The notes: a model not told the origin generated them from the sequence alone. 64,000 nucleotides of DNA from Adiantum capillus-veneris (GCA_014529385.2 CM043960.1:27295896-27359895); one strand, 5' to 3'; counted from the first letter of the stretch, positions 1 to 11,940 are shown. A program made the numbers and translations.

Positions 1-59
1 TCTCTTTGAAGGGCTGCAGGTGCTCTTGTGAACCAAATCAGGTATCTTGGATTCTTGTT

Positions 60-1830
60 CAGCCAGCTTAACCTCCACTTTGGGTGGTCTTTATCTGCGC
101 CATGTTCTTGCATATCTTTGTACAGCCTTTCTTTCACCTGGAATAGTTCCACTTTGATGAGAGGGTATGGCAGGGATTGTTGATGCCATTGAGCGTTGCT
201 CTGATTGGGGGTGAGTTGAGTGACATTGACAGAGTGTAAAACTCTCAACTCTCAATCCATTGCAGCTTTCCACTGCTCATCCACCTCTAGGGTGATCTTC
301 TCCTTTAGTGCGTCTTGTTCATCTTTTGACAACTGGATCATTGGCACTGTGTCTTCATCCATGATGTTAATCTAAAAATCTTCATCACCACTCGGCTTTG
401 CTATTGACTGTGTCTCAAACTCTGCAAATGAGACTGAGGGTATGTCTATCTGTGAGACGGCTCTAAAGTGCCTGTCTCTTCCTGCATGTCTTGTTTTCCA
501 TCTCTGAGGAGTTGATTAATCCACTTGAGTTGTGCTATCTTCTTTAGAAGCTCCTCCTCTCTCTGAACTCGTATCAATGCCAGGTCCCTACGCTGTGATT
601 GTTCTAGTTTTAATTCCAATTCCAGGTCTTTGTTTTTCTTTGCAAGTGCCCTGTACACTTCATCAGTTCATCAGTTCCTTTGATCGAGGCCATGGATGGA
701 TTTTCTTTGATTTGCCATAAGAAAATGGCACATCATTGATCCGCTGCTCCGAGTATTGCAGCGAAGCATTGGCAACATCTAATTGTACCTGATTTTTTTT
801 CGCTAACGGAGATGTCGTAAGAAGTTCATTCGTAACTTATGTCAACTGTTCATCTTTTGCTTTGCAGGCATTGGATAATTTGGTGAGTAGATTACCTAAC
901 TCCTCCATTTCTTTTTGTCGCCTATCTTTAGCTAACTGATGTTGTTCTGCTTCTTCCTTCAGCTCTTGCACCTGCCTTTGAAGATCAGTGATGATAGTCA
1001 TCCTATCTTCTAACTCTCCTTGGAGAGCATCGATCACCATCTCAAGTTCTTTGGCCTTGGTGCTACGGTTTAGTGCTGCTGAGCAGAGTCGCTCCGTCAT
1101 TTCCTGCATCTGCCGTGCATATTCATTGACTTGTACTATTACTGCATCGTTTGACTGCCACTCCTCCTATCTTGCCAGCTGGGATGTGCCTGTAGCCTCA
1201 TGTGTGGCTTCTTGCTGCATCGTAACAGCTGGTTGTTCTTGTGTAGAGGTATATGGTCAGTCTTCTTCTTAGGTATCCTAAGGCTTTGATGCCTCGGCAG
1301 TTTCTGGCTGAGTAGAAGTAGAGGGTGTGAGCTCTGACCTTGCTGTCTCTTCAAGTGCCGACCTTTCTTCCTTCTCTGGCTCAGGTTATGTCTCATGAGC
1401 AGTGGTAGACTCTTTTCCGCATCTGCTTCTTTATCAGTCTTTTGTTCAGATCCACTTGCCTTTTCTTCTTCTGGATTTTGAGTATCTTCAGTTGCCTTCT
1501 CCGGTTCCGGCTCAACTTCTTTTTCTTTTTGTCCATCGGGGTGGTCAGCTTCTTGTGAAAATTCTGTTTGTTGAGTGGACTCAGAATCTTTCTCTTTCTC
1601 AGATTCTGCTTCTTGATTGGTGTCTTTGCATGCAGATGATGGTGGTGGGCTAAGCATGGGATGGTCTTCTTGTTCTATAGACGGTGAGGTGGGTCGGGGA
1701 GATCCATGACTTTGCTCTTGTCTAGCCATTTCCTTGGCTTGCCTTTGGTCTTCCGCCTCCTTGGCTTTTTTAGCAGCTTCTTCTGCCTCCTTCAGCTTTA
1801 GAGCTTCAACCTCTTAATACGTTCTTTCTA
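60..1830 (-). pseudogene. Extra ORF downstream of integrase: charged region plus coiled coils
   Basis: Three blocks in shifted frames form what looks like one former protein. The first (about 1730-1830) is a Lys/Glu/Ala-rich helix. The second (1139-1729) is acidic and Ser/Pro/Glu-rich. The third (837-1109 and 446-658) has strong heptad-like coiled coils, with runs such as KELEMVIDALQGELEDRM and REEELLKKIAQLKWINQLL. It lies after the integrase of the gypsy element, where some plant Ty3 groups keep an env-like or unassigned ORF. I see no membrane segment or signal peptide, so envelope function is not supported. Frame changes near 1120 and 700-840 and several stops make it a pseudogene. Function unknown; a structural or nucleic-acid-associated role is only a guess. 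Confidence 0.55.
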
Positions 1831-2024
1831 AATGCTCTGTTGGATCATCCACCTCTTTTCTTGTATGATGCTTTGTTCGAGGGACTTAAAGTCCTCCAGG
1901 CACCCATTTTTTTGGGTCCCTCCCTTGTGCTTGCCTACTGTGTTGGTATGTCTGTTCTCTTTCAAAGCGCACTTGTTTTTGAGCTGGATCTTCTTGGTGT
2001 GCCCTTCAAGGTTGTCAAGACATA

Positions 2025-3625
2025 CTATACGTGGTCCACTGGTTGTCTTTGTTTGGAGGTGATAACAACATACAAGTTCCCACCTAGCCAAGGCGCGCGT
2101 TGGGTCAGCCGGCCAAACTTGAGAATGTGTTGCTTAAGGGAATAGACTAGAACTAAGTCCCCTTTCTTGAAGATTTTTGTGATTAAGTGGGAATCAAAAA
2201 ACTGTTTTAGTTTCGGCTTTTGTGCATAGATATGAGCTAAAGCAGTTTGCCTTTTCTCGTCTAGATTTTCCAAATCTTTGCGTCGTTCTGACAATTCATG
2301 TTTAGTCCACTCAAGATTTTGTGCTACCCTTAATGTCGGCAATAGAAATTCTATTGGAAGTATGGCATCAAGACCACAAACAAGGTTAAAGAGTGTAGCA
2401 TTTGAACCTGTTTTGAATGAAACGTGATAAGCCCATAGAGCACTATGGAGATTCATTTCCCAGTTTTTCCTTCTTGAACTAATCACTTTAGTCAGCACCG
2501 AGCTAAGAATTTTATTTGTATGCTCAGCTTGTTCGTTTGCTTGTGGGTGATAGGGAGGTGATTTGTTATGGATGACCATAAACTCATTAAGTAAATATTC
2601 TATTACCTCATTGAGGAAATGAGTTCCCCTATCACCGACAATCTCTATTGGCAGTCCATATCTCATGAATACATACTCATATAAGAATGCAGCAGTGGTT
2701 CTAGCATCATTCTTCTGAGTTGCTTTAGCCTCGGTCCACTTGGTCAAATAGTATGTAGCTACAATGATATATTAAGCTTGGGTTCTATAAGTAGGTGGCT
2801 GTATCGGTCCAACAAAATCTATACCCCATTTTGCGAAAGCTATAGCCCCCATCATTGGTCTTAAGGGCATGCTACCTACTCGTGTTGGCATTTTTGCTAT
2901 CTACTCGTGTCGGCATTTTTGCTCGTTGACAAGCATCACATCTTCGAACATATTCTTTAGCATCTGCAAAAAGTATTGGCCACCATATGCCTGCCATCAA
3001 TATTGTTCTTGCGGTGGTCTCACTAGAAAAGTGACCTCCAGCTAATCGAGCATGTGCTTGTTCTATAATTGGAGTATACTCGTTTTCATTTGCACAAAGT
3101 TGCAAATGTTGATATTTACCTCTCCGATACAATTGGTTCCCAATAAGAGCATAGTCTCTGGCTTTAGTTTCAATTGCTCTCTGACGGTGTTTACTCATAT
3201 CCTCAGGAAATGTTCCGCTCGATAAGTAAGTAACCAGATAATTACTCCACTTAGGAAAATGTGACATTTGAAACATTGTTACATGAGGAATGGGTGTTTG
3301 TTTTTGGACATTGAGGGCAATCCTTTACAAAATATCTAATATCTCTCCTCATAGTCGGCCAAAATACTCCAAGTCTCAAGATTCGTTGCATAGTTTGGTC
3401 TTCCACAAAGTGAATTCGTACTATGGTAACATGTGCTTGATTTACGTACTGTTCTTTTTATTCAGGATTAATGCATAAAAGCATTACTCCGTCCGGATTT
3501 CTTTTGTATAGCCTTCCAGCTAGTAATTGATACATAGCCGATTGCTTAATTAACCCGATTGTGATAAGAAGTGGTATTTGTGAATCCACTTGAGCTATTG
3601 TCATTACTAACACAATGTTTTCCGA
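2025..3625 (-). pseudogene. Ty3/gypsy integrase with two H2C2 zinc modules
   Basis: Integrase inserts the element cDNA into chromosomes. The zinc-binding H2C2 signature occurs twice. The upstream module (about 3290-3480) has a His pair, the block LGVFWPTMRRDIRYFVKDC and CPQC. The second (2872-3276) has HARLAGGHF, then AGIWWPILFADAKEYVRRC and CDAC. The second is preceded by the usual SSGTFPEDMSKHRQRAIE lead-in. The core (2025-2790) keeps VGDRGTHF (second catalytic Asp) and PQANEQAEHTNK (catalytic Glu). The first catalytic Asp position reads VATYYLTKW, where family members have Asp, so the triad is broken. The C-terminal GDLVLVYSLK beta region is present. Stops at about 3273, 3448 and 2770 interrupt it. 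Confidence 0.85.
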
Positions 3626-4185
3626 CTATCTAGGTATCATTTCTAAGGAGAACAAATAGGCATCTGGTAGATCATTGTCTACCCCTTTAGGTGATTCTCT
3701 TGAAACAATCCTTGACAAATGATCTGCTCGTTGATGTGTAGTGCCTTTTTTTACAACGACAGTGAAATCAAATTCGAGAAGAATGATGAACCATCTCACT
3801 TTTCTCCTTGTGCTGCATGGCTTGTTAACCAAAGCAACAAAGCTTGGTGGTCCACAAAGAACACACACTTGTTGGTTAATAGGCAATGTCTATACCTCTT
3901 AAGGGCATAGATCATTCCTAGTCCTTCTCTTTTGATGTTGGTGTAATTCTTTTCTGCCATGTTCAATTGCCAGCTAGCATAAGGAATAGGAAAGTCAATT
4001 TTCCCATCTTCTGGTTGAGCTAGTATACAACCGATAGCAAAATTAAAAGCATCTACATGTACGTGGAATACCTTATCTTCATCTGGTGCTTTCAATATTG
4101 GAGCTGAGGTGAGAGCTTGCTTAAGTTTCATGAAGGATTCTTCACAGGCCTCGGTCCATTCAAAGTGCGTAATCAAGCTATACAT
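3626..4185 (-). pseudogene. RNase H domain of gypsy element
   Basis: The reading frame carries the Ty3 RNase H tether and domain: FEWTEACEESFMKLKQAL, then SAPILKAPDEDKVFHVHVDA with the catalytic Asp, then YASWQLNMAEKNYTNIKREGL with the catalytic Glu, then RHCLLTNKCVFFVDHQALLLWL. The domain degrades the RNA strand of the replication hybrid. A frame change near 3800-3890 separates the end, KVRWFIILLEFDFTVVVKKG...HQRADHLSR. It follows directly from RT and leads into the first integrase zinc module, as expected for a Ty3 polyprotein. Confidence 0.85.
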
Positions 4186-5080
4186 GTTTTGTAATTATAG
4201 CGTACATGTAGATGAACTGTCGGTAATATCCACAACGTCCCATGAAGGCTTGTACCCCCTTGACTGTTGTTGATCTAGGAAAATCTGCAATGACATGAAT
4301 CTTCTCAATATCAGTAGCTATGCCATTTTTAGACACTATATGTCCAAGAATTTTGCCTTGTCTACCCATAAATGTGCACTTTTCAGGATTTAAGCAAATC
4401 CTATAAAGTCTACATTTTTCAAATACCTTTTTGAGATGTTCAAAATTATCAACCCGGATTGATGTATGTACGCATAGATCATCCATATATACTTCTAAGA
4501 ATTTCCTAAGATACTCTTTGAAAGCATGGCTCATCAACCTTTGAAACATGGCTGGAGACTTAGTTAACCAAACAGCATAACCCGATATGCAAATATATCC
4601 CATTCTGTTGCAAAAGCAGTTTTATGCTGATCTTTTGGGTCAACCAAAAGTTAATTGTATCCCAAAAGCCGTCTAAGAAGCTGTAAGCTTCTTTTCCTAC
4701 AACTCTTTTTAAAACATGCTCAGTTATCGGAAGAGGAAAGTTGTCTTTGATGGTAGCTGCATTCACCTTTTTGAGATTAACATGCTCGTAATTTTCCATT
4801 CTTCTTAGGTACTACCACAATTGGAGACACCCAATCTGTGCGTTCAATCTTGTAAATGAATTTAGCTTCCTTTAGTTTTTCAATCTCTTCTTTGATCTTC
4901 CTGGAAAATGTTTCGCTATACATGTATGGTCTCTGTCTACTTGGTTTCACGTCATCTCTCATGGGTATAGTGTGTTGATAGATTTCTGGATCAACTCCCT
5001 TGAGATCCTTGTAAGACCAAGAGAAGATATCTCGGTATTATTTTAACAAGCTCAACAAAAGCTTTTCTTCTTCTTCTGTT
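4178..5080 (-). pseudogene. Reverse transcriptase domain of gypsy element
   Basis: Pieces in three frames reconstruct a Ty3-type RT. A lead-in with RDIFSWSYKDLKGVDPEIY (about 4970-5040) is followed by KPSRQRPYMYSETF. The fingers carry SPIVVVPKKNGKLRAC and VNLKKVNAATIKDNFPLP. The palm carries SPAMFQRLMSHAFKEYL and LEVYMDDLCVHT, with YMDD at 4479-4490. The thumb has FMGRQGKILGHIVSKNGI and VKGVQAFMGRCGYYRQFI. Frameshifts near 4600 and 4790 break the polypeptide, so it is not active. Confidence 0.88.
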
Positions 5081-5083
5081 ATG

Positions 5084-6041
5084 TCATTTGCAATGTAAGC
5101 TGGTTTTAGGCTCTTCTCCTGGTTCAGTCAAGTCTATCCTTTTAGCGTTTTCAGGCCCTTTGTAAGACTTGCCCTGTTTCCGTAGTTTCCTGACATGTTG
5201 TTCAACTATGATTTTCCGATCTTGGAGGGTATACTTTTTGTAATGAGATGGAACATGCATTACATCCTTACCATCCTCTTCCGTGGTTTCCATTTTGGTT
5301 GTGTATATCTCCTTTAGAGTTTTTTTCAACTCTTGATATTTCTTTTTCCGCTCGACTCTGGTCATGAGTGTTTTCTCATCCTGTGATTTTTCTTGAGTAC
5401 CCTTCCTTGTTTTTCTCGATGTCTGAGACATTTTTGAGTTTTTGTTTTGAAGGATATCTGCCAATTATTTTGTCCTTGACACAATCATTAGCATCTATCT
5501 GCATCAAGAATTGTGTTTTACTGGAGACTGATGGCATAGCTCATGTTTTCACAATTTTGGTGTCTCTCTTTTGTCTATACCACTTTTGTCTCCTTGATTT
5601 CTAGTTTGGAACGTCAAAAGACTTCTCCTCCCCTAGTTTTAAGAGTAACTTAGCTCTCGTATGCTCATTTTCTGACCCCGAATCTTCCAGGGTAGCTGAG
5701 TGTTCATCTAACTCATCAGTTGAATCGTAATAGAGGTCTGAAAAGACTTGTTGAGCTTTCATAAAGTCCTTGGGTTCCTCATCTTTGTTGTCAATGTTGA
5801 GGATTGAAATCATTTGGATGGGAATTATGTCGTAGCCATCCTCATTGCAAAATTGAGTAGGAATAGACATATTCACACATACATCCATTTTCGCCAAAAT
5901 TTGAGTCCACTCGAATGGCTCAAATAAATGTTTTTGAAAGGGTTCACTTACATAGACTTCGGCTGTGCAGTCCCTTTCTAGGATACATTTTCGAGGATAC
6001 ATTCTTCTCGTCTTAAGATTTCGTTTTCTGAAGCTCCACAC
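5084..6041 (-). pseudogene. Linker between protease and RT of gypsy element
   Basis: Two open stretches, 5601-6041 and 5084-5464, lie between the protease and RT. The first has an acidic Ser/Glu-rich end with DSTDELDEHSATLEDSGSEN and resembles the variable spacer of long Ty3 polyproteins. The second is strongly basic and charged, with RVERKKKYQELKKTLKEIY. No domain is recognised. They are kept because they share strand, order and spacing with the flanking pol domains. Confidence 0.5.
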
Positions 6042-6043
6042 AT

Positions 6044-6562
6044 CTAAATAGGAGTGTCTTTGTTTAACCAGGATGGGAGTTTAGTTTCAACCGAAGAAAC
6101 TGAATCAAACTCTTGGATGGGTGTTTTCAAGACATCTTTATAAGTGTGATCTTTTAGATTGACTCTTGTTATAGATCCCACTTGCTTCAAGTACAAATAA
6201 TTGTTTCCCCAATCTTGGATACGATGTACCTGTCGCATGAAAGGTCTTCCCAATATGATTTCATAGTTGAGTTTTTTCCCAAAGTCTACTATGGTGAACG
6301 TGTGCTGATATTCAGTTCCACAAGAATTAACTATTACTTTCTCAAGTAGTCCTAAGGGTCTCTCAATGTGTCCGTCAACCAAATGCAATTTCATTCGAGT
6401 TTGTCTAATGGTTGGCTGCCCCCAGGATTCCCATACTGCTTTAGTGGCTATGGCTATGCCAGTTCCACTATCCAGTTTTGCCATGGTTTCAATGTGATTA
6501 TATTTCACTAGGGGGGTGGTGTTTCCTTCTTCTCCTTCATAATATTCTCCAACTTTGTTCAT
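6044..6562 (-). pseudogene. Retropepsin-like protease of gypsy element
   Basis: This stretch has an aspartic protease layout. AKLDSGTGIAIATKAVW carries the catalytic Asp-Ser-Gly, a central strand reads EYQHTFTIVDFG, and YEIILGRPFMRQVHRIQDW matches the closing ILGRPF-type motif of gypsy proteases. It cuts the Gag-Pol polyprotein and acts as a homodimer in the family. It lies between gag and RT in the normal order. The frame is open for about 170 residues and the catalytic motif looks intact, although neighbouring domains are broken. Confidence 0.8.
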
Positions 6563-7240
6563 AGGAACTGATCAAATCTCTTTGTTTTCCATTTCATTTT
6601 TCAATTTTTCTAAATTCTTCGAGATTAATCCCGTTATCCCCACCTTCTCTAGGGTTTTTTTTGTAAATAATTCCATAAGTATGGTCTAAGTTTTAATAGT
6701 TCTCCCAAGGTAAGAGTGCATTGGATGGGTGTAGACATGATTGAATGAATGTTGTCTACGTCTAGGGTCTGTTCAGCTCTTTTTACTTGAGTGGTCTTGC
6801 ACACAATGGATTCATCTTCGTTATCCCAAGTAAGAAGGTAATGTTTTTAATGTCCATGGTTTCGACATTAATGAAGCTTCCGATCCGCAATCCACGTACA
6901 AGGATTGTGAATCCATGTTCATATCAGAAGGTAGGTTATCCAACCGGACTTCTTCTATAGGAGATGACCTTAGAGTTAGGCTCCCATCATTGATCTCTCT
7001 TACTTTTTCCCATAAGTGGCTTGGCTAGTCTTCCTCTACGAATGGAATTCCGTCTAAGGTATCTTCACTGTCCAACACTGTAAGCTTTGGTTTATTTGTT
7101 TCAAGGTGGGGTTCTGCCACCACATCGGATTTTGCTTTCATTTCTTTTACCACAAGTCTTCAGATTTTGCAATAATTTCAAGCTTTGGCTTTTGTTTTCC
7201 AACATTTCTTGAGTGATTACTACCAAATTTTGATAAGCCT
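6563..7240 (-). other. Gag-protease spacer without long ORF
   Basis: About 680 bases between the gag end and the protease carry no open frame over 60 codons. They are probably the decayed hinge of the polyprotein. I see no other feature here. Confidence 0.5.
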
Positions 7241-8540
7241 CTAGCTTTGCATGTCTATAGATAGATAATTTTTCCATTTGTTTTTCATGTTTTGGCCTGC
7301 TTTAAGTCCTGCTTGGTAGGATTCCAAGGCGGCATTAGTAGGCTCAAAATTTTTATCAACCAGAATGGATCCTCCAGATTTCACGGTTGCTTTTTTGAAT
7401 TCACTGCCAATTTCTTTCAACTTGTCTTGGACTAGCTTCCTTGCTTTCTCCTCGATTTCAACCCGTTGTTTTTGTTTTCTCATCTCATATCTTTTGCTTC
7501 TGCTCCTTTTCATTCTTTAAGAAGAAACTTTTGTATTTTCCGAATCATCAGAGGAGTTGTGTTTCTTTTTCTTTTCCTGGGCTCTAGTGATTACCTTGAT
7601 TGGAACAATCGGTTCACTCTCTGATGAGCTACTAGGCATCACTTGGACTACGTTTACTATGGTTTTTCCCTTGTTCAAAGGATTTTTAGGACAATCTTCC
7701 GGAAAGTGTCCTCCCTTTTTGCAACATTGTATGAAATTGGGTTCAATTGGTTAGAGGTTTCTGTCAGGCTCTGGACATTCGTTTTTCCAATGGTCATCAG
7801 CACCACAGTTTGATAGTTTCCTGTTCTAGGCTTCATCATGGGTCTTCCCATGGGAGGTCTGACACCTTGATTAGCTACATAATACATTGGTGCTAGCTCT
7901 GGTGGAGCATAAATCACGGTTTCTTCCATTGGTGGTGGATGTGGATTATACCAATCTCCTTCTACCATTACTGTAGATGGACTAGGCTCTACATAGGTTG
8001 TAACAGGTACTAATGCTTGTTCATCTATGACTCCCTCAAAGTGCATCTACTTTACAGGCACTGCATTATGTCCTGGATATGGAGGTTGTTGTCCCAGCAC
8101 AGGTTGAGGTCTTTCCATACCCATTGGTGGTCTTTGAGCTTCGGTCATATTAGGCTAATATCTCTACATGGGTTGTCCTTGTGGCCTCATGGGCACGTAC
8201 TGAACATCCCATCATACTTTGGTCTAAAGTAGCACTCGTGGGTCTCATGGTTGGTCCATTTACCCTCAATTTCACACCATTTTTGTGGCCTGATTGGTTG
8301 TCCTTGTGGAGGTATCCCTTGTCCTGGTCCTCTCATAGGTGCTTTTTGCATGTTGTTCATCATGTCGTTCATCCTTTTTAGCATATCTTCTATGGCTGAG
8401 AGTGGTGCCGCAATAGCCGTTCCCACTTGTGCTGGTTTTGTGGATGATGTCTTCTCGCTTTGGTTATCCTTAGGGACATCTTCTTCGTTGAAAATCTCAC
8501 AATTGTCTCCTAGGTCAATAGCATCAGACACATACACTTC
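7241..8540 (-). pseudogene. Gag C-terminal half: nucleocapsid and basic tail
   Basis: This covers the part of Gag downstream of the capsid helices. A Pro/Met/Gly-rich stretch (8187-8537) has KRMNDMMNNMQKAPM and a Cys/His block around WCEIEGKWTNHETHECYF. At about 7690-7790 two knuckle-like blocks occur, NCGADDHWKNEC and QCCKKGGHFPEDC. Each keeps Cys-x4-His-x4-Cys but lacks the expected first Cys, so both look eroded. A basic helix with QRVEIEEKARKLVQDKLKEI follows at 7241-7513. In the family the nucleocapsid packages the RNA. Frame changes split the region. Confidence 0.7.
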
Positions 8541-8579
8541 TAGGGTTGTATGTTTTTTACTATAGACTATAGCATGAAG

Positions 8580-9000
8580 TTATTTGTTTAGCAATCCCTC
8601 CATAAACAAAGATATAAGTCGTTCTTCTGCAGGTATCTCCATCTCTGGGCATTTGGCAATGTATTGTTTCATTCGAGTTGCACAATCTCTAACAGACTCA
8701 CCTTGTTTCTGTTTAAAGCTGTAGATTTGAGCTACCGTATTATGTTTGATCCCCGTTTTGGAACAAGTAGCTACAAATCCTTGAGCTAATGTGTTCAAGT
8801 CCATGATTGACCTTGGTGGAAGGTTTTGGAACCATGTCAATGCTTTTCCTTCTAATTTCATTACAAACCCCTTAAATTGAGTATGGAAATCGAATATACG
8901 CTCTGCTCTTAGCACTTGCTTAAAGCTTGCTAAGTGGTTGTATGGATCCCCTTATCCACTTTATTTTTTAACCCATTTTTGAAAATCAACTGGTCTGACG
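8580..9000 (-). pseudogene. Gag capsid domain (retrotransposon gag family)
   Basis: The open frame 8580-8915 matches the plant retrotransposon gag domain. It includes QFKGFVMKLEGKALTWFQNL, PPRSIMDLNTLAQGF, KQGESVRDCATRMKQYIAKC and ERLISLFMEGL. In the family this segment forms the capsid shell. The few codons to the right (DPYNHLASFKQ) extend the homology in the same frame, interrupted by a stop near 8950. The family assignment is secure; the start of the gag frame is not visible. Confidence 0.88.
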
Positions 9001-9274
9001 CGTCTGTTTGGTTCAACTCCAGGTCTTTTGGGAGCTGGTCCTGTTTCGAGTCCTTCAAACTAGTCTATTGGAAATAGTGACTCATGTAGCCCTGGACTGG
9101 CCTTAATGTCACCCGGTTTTCTACGTGATGAGGTGGTTTCTGGTTTCTTCACATTACTCTCATATGATCTCTCACGGTGTTCATCTCTTGGAATTGTTTC
9201 TGGTCCTTGCCCCAACATCCAATCTCGTATGGAATACCCTTGGTATTTGGTTTATTCTACCTCCTCAGGAGTCA

Positions 9275-9882
9275 TCATAACAAAGTTGTTGTTATAACAA
9301 TCCCTAACAGGTAGGTTAGTAGGTCTGCTGATCCCTTATCTTTGATCTTGAAGATATAGATGATCTTCATGGCCGTTAATTGTCCTAGTTTGGCATGAGA
9401 AGTCCACAAAAGATCTTTTATATTTGTCTCTTTCCAACAATAGACTCCAATGCTAGGATTATCCGTACTAAGCCGTTTCAAAGGCTTCAAGTCTACTCGA
9501 TCACATCCCTCGAATTCTAAAGTTGGTGGTCCTTCTTTTACTGACATAACTGGGATTATGGTGTTTACTTCTAACCCTCATTTGTCTATCAAGTCAAGGT
9601 TTTCAACTTATAAATACCGAGTTTTGTTTTGATCCATGTACATTTTTCCTTTTTTGTTTTCCCTAATCTCTTCTTCAAACTCAATACCATGGTCATCAAT
9701 ACAAATAGCATACTCCTTGTTAGGGTCCAAGTAAGCCTGGGCTCCATGATGGTTAGTCTTGTAAAAAGATAGTATATGCTTATAGCACACTGTCGTTCCG
9801 GTTTCCAAGTGAGTCGAGTAAGAAGACAATTCGGATGTGAATCTGAAAAAGTGTCTGAAACTTCTTCAAGAATTGTGTGCAA
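9275..9882 (-). pseudogene. ORF upstream of gag, unidentified
   Basis: Two collinear open stretches (9608-9829 and 9275-9547) appear to be one former protein with a few stops. Residues include SFYKTNHHGAQAYLDPNKEY, GIEFEEEIRENKKGKMYMD, GPPTLEFEGCDRVDLKPL and SIGVYCWKETNIKDLLW. No domain is recognised. Its position between the leader and gag resembles the extra ORF1 of some Tat/Ogre elements, which is an inference from position only. It could also be the N-terminal part of gag. Confidence 0.4.
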
Positions 9883-9899
9883 GGAATTTCCTTGATTAA

Positions 9900-11940
9900 C
9901 GCTTTCTTCGGTAGATACTCTACTGGCGGTTTCTCCGAGTATGCCCTAATTTCCTAGTACCCGACCAGATTTAAGGTTCATATAGACTTATGAAGCCCTG
10001 GATAGAGTACTTACCTTTGGATTGACTTGTCATCAATTTTTACCTGATTCAATTGCAACTTTCTGTCAAGCCACTGATTCCTCGTCTGCAACCTGATTCC
10101 TGTACAAATTTGATCAAGTTAGCTATTCTTCTATAAAGACAGTAAAGTTTTTGCTATTCTCGTGATTGATCTCTGTGTATCACTTCAAATCGAGCTATGA
10201 GAGTCAGAATTTGACTTTCAAATTCGACATTAGCAAAAATCAAAGGTCTAATTTGCAACCTTTAAACTGAGTGTACATGTATCAATTTTGATCTGATTGA
10301 ACCCAAAATTTTCCTGTAGCTTTATATTATGTTGGTTTATCACTGTATAAGTTCAAAAGTAAAAAATATTATCTCTGGATAGCAGAAGTAAATAATCGCA
10401 ATTATCTACTTTTGTCAAATTTTTGCACTTTTTTGATTGGTTTGGCAAGTATACAACTTGCTAAAGTGCCTAGACAAGTTCCAACAAGTTTAGACAAAAT
10501 CTGATCAAGTTTATCAATTGTTTGATGCTCGCAGACTCTGATTTCAAGAATCTGGCTTAAGTCTCACTTTTGGGATCCAAATTTCACCAAAATTGATTTG
10601 TGAGGTTTACTTGATGTGCTTGACCTTATGGTATACTCAAATTTACAAAATCATCAAGTTTTGAAGCAGATGTAAATAATCATGATTATTTACTTCAGCT
10701 ATATTTTTACAAGTTTTTTCTCCAACTTTGACTCAGATCTGTTAAGCACCTTAAGTTAAGGTCACTAGCCAATTTTCATCAAGTTTGGATAATTTTTGGT
10801 CAAATGGTCATCAATTATCTGTCCGCAGACTAACTTTGCAATCACAAATTTCACTCCAGTGGTCCAAACCTTACCAAATTTGTTTTGTGGGCTTATTACA
10901 ACATGGTGAAACTAGTGGTATGTTGACTTGGTCAATCAAGTTGAAACTTTGGGCAGTTGTAAATAATCACGATTATTTACATGTGACAAATTTTTGCAAA
11001 TTTTTGGTCAACTGAGCATGTACACATGTTTATCACATCAATATAGGCCTATGAATCAAATTTCAACAAGTTTGGATAAATTTTCCCCCCAATTTATTCT
11101 CAAGATTTAAAAAGTCAGTACAAACTTTAGTTTTTTTCCAGTTTTTTGCCAGTTTAGTGATCCAAATCTCGTGGGCCTTTACAAAAGTTGTTTGCACACA
11201 TGCAATGAGTCAATGGTATGAACCTTGGTCAATTTAGAGCAGAAAGTTAATAATCACGATTATTAACTTTAGGCTTGAAATGAGTACTTTTTTGCAATTT
11301 TCTCAAAGACAGTCTTTATATGAGCTATTTTAAGCCTATGAATCAAGTCAAAACTTAACTTGGACTAAACTGTCAAGAAAAAGTAAATATTCTGAGTTTT
11401 GATCAACTCTTGAAATTTTTACCTCAAAGTGTCATTGAGCTTACCAACTAATTCAGACAACTTTTACGCTTACTCTCCAGTCGAATTGAGTGGATTCGAG
11501 TCTTTTTGAGCTATTTCTAGCCGTAGACCTGAAATTTTGCAACTTCCAATAACAACTCACACTTGATTCCTTTAGAGAGATCAATGTTCTAAATTCCACT
11601 TCGGATCCTACTTACCCTATTCCTAGATTCTCATGCAATGGGGTTGTGGAAAGTATCCACAAACACTCGTTTTCTTGTGTTTTTTAATGTTTTTCAGAGC
11701 CTTGATCTTAAGACTTGTCTCGTCTACCAATCATTCTCCAATTCTTAATCTAAATCTACAATCCTATAATCCTTAAGGCACTCGACAAGTACGATTACTT
11801 CCAAGCTACCTCTGCACAGCAAAAGACTACAATCTTAAGCTATGCGGTTTCTAAAATAATGTTTTGAACTCTAGTCAAACCTAGAGAAAGTTAATGGACA
11901 ACTACACAAGATGCTCGTGTTTTCCCTAGTTTAGGTCTAT
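9900..11940. other. AT-rich leader of gypsy element, no gene
   Basis: No coding sequence is visible on either strand. The region is AT-rich and contains the 286-bp repeats annotated separately. The rest, about 11300-11940, shows nothing I can name. Confidence 0.6.
10388..11268. repeat. About 286-bp diverged tandem repeat, each unit with a palindrome, in the gypsy leader
   Basis: Four near-perfect palindromes of about 22 bp lie at 10388-10409, 10672-10693, 10959-10980 and 11246-11267, spaced 284, 287 and 287 bp. The core is AATAATCACGATTATT or close variants. Flanking text is alignable between units: a TCAAGTTTGG-like block, TCCAAATTTCACC-like and TTTTGCA-like stretches recur in the same order. 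The array therefore behaves as a diverged tandem repeat in the untranslated leader between primer-binding site and coding region. Confidence 0.75.
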
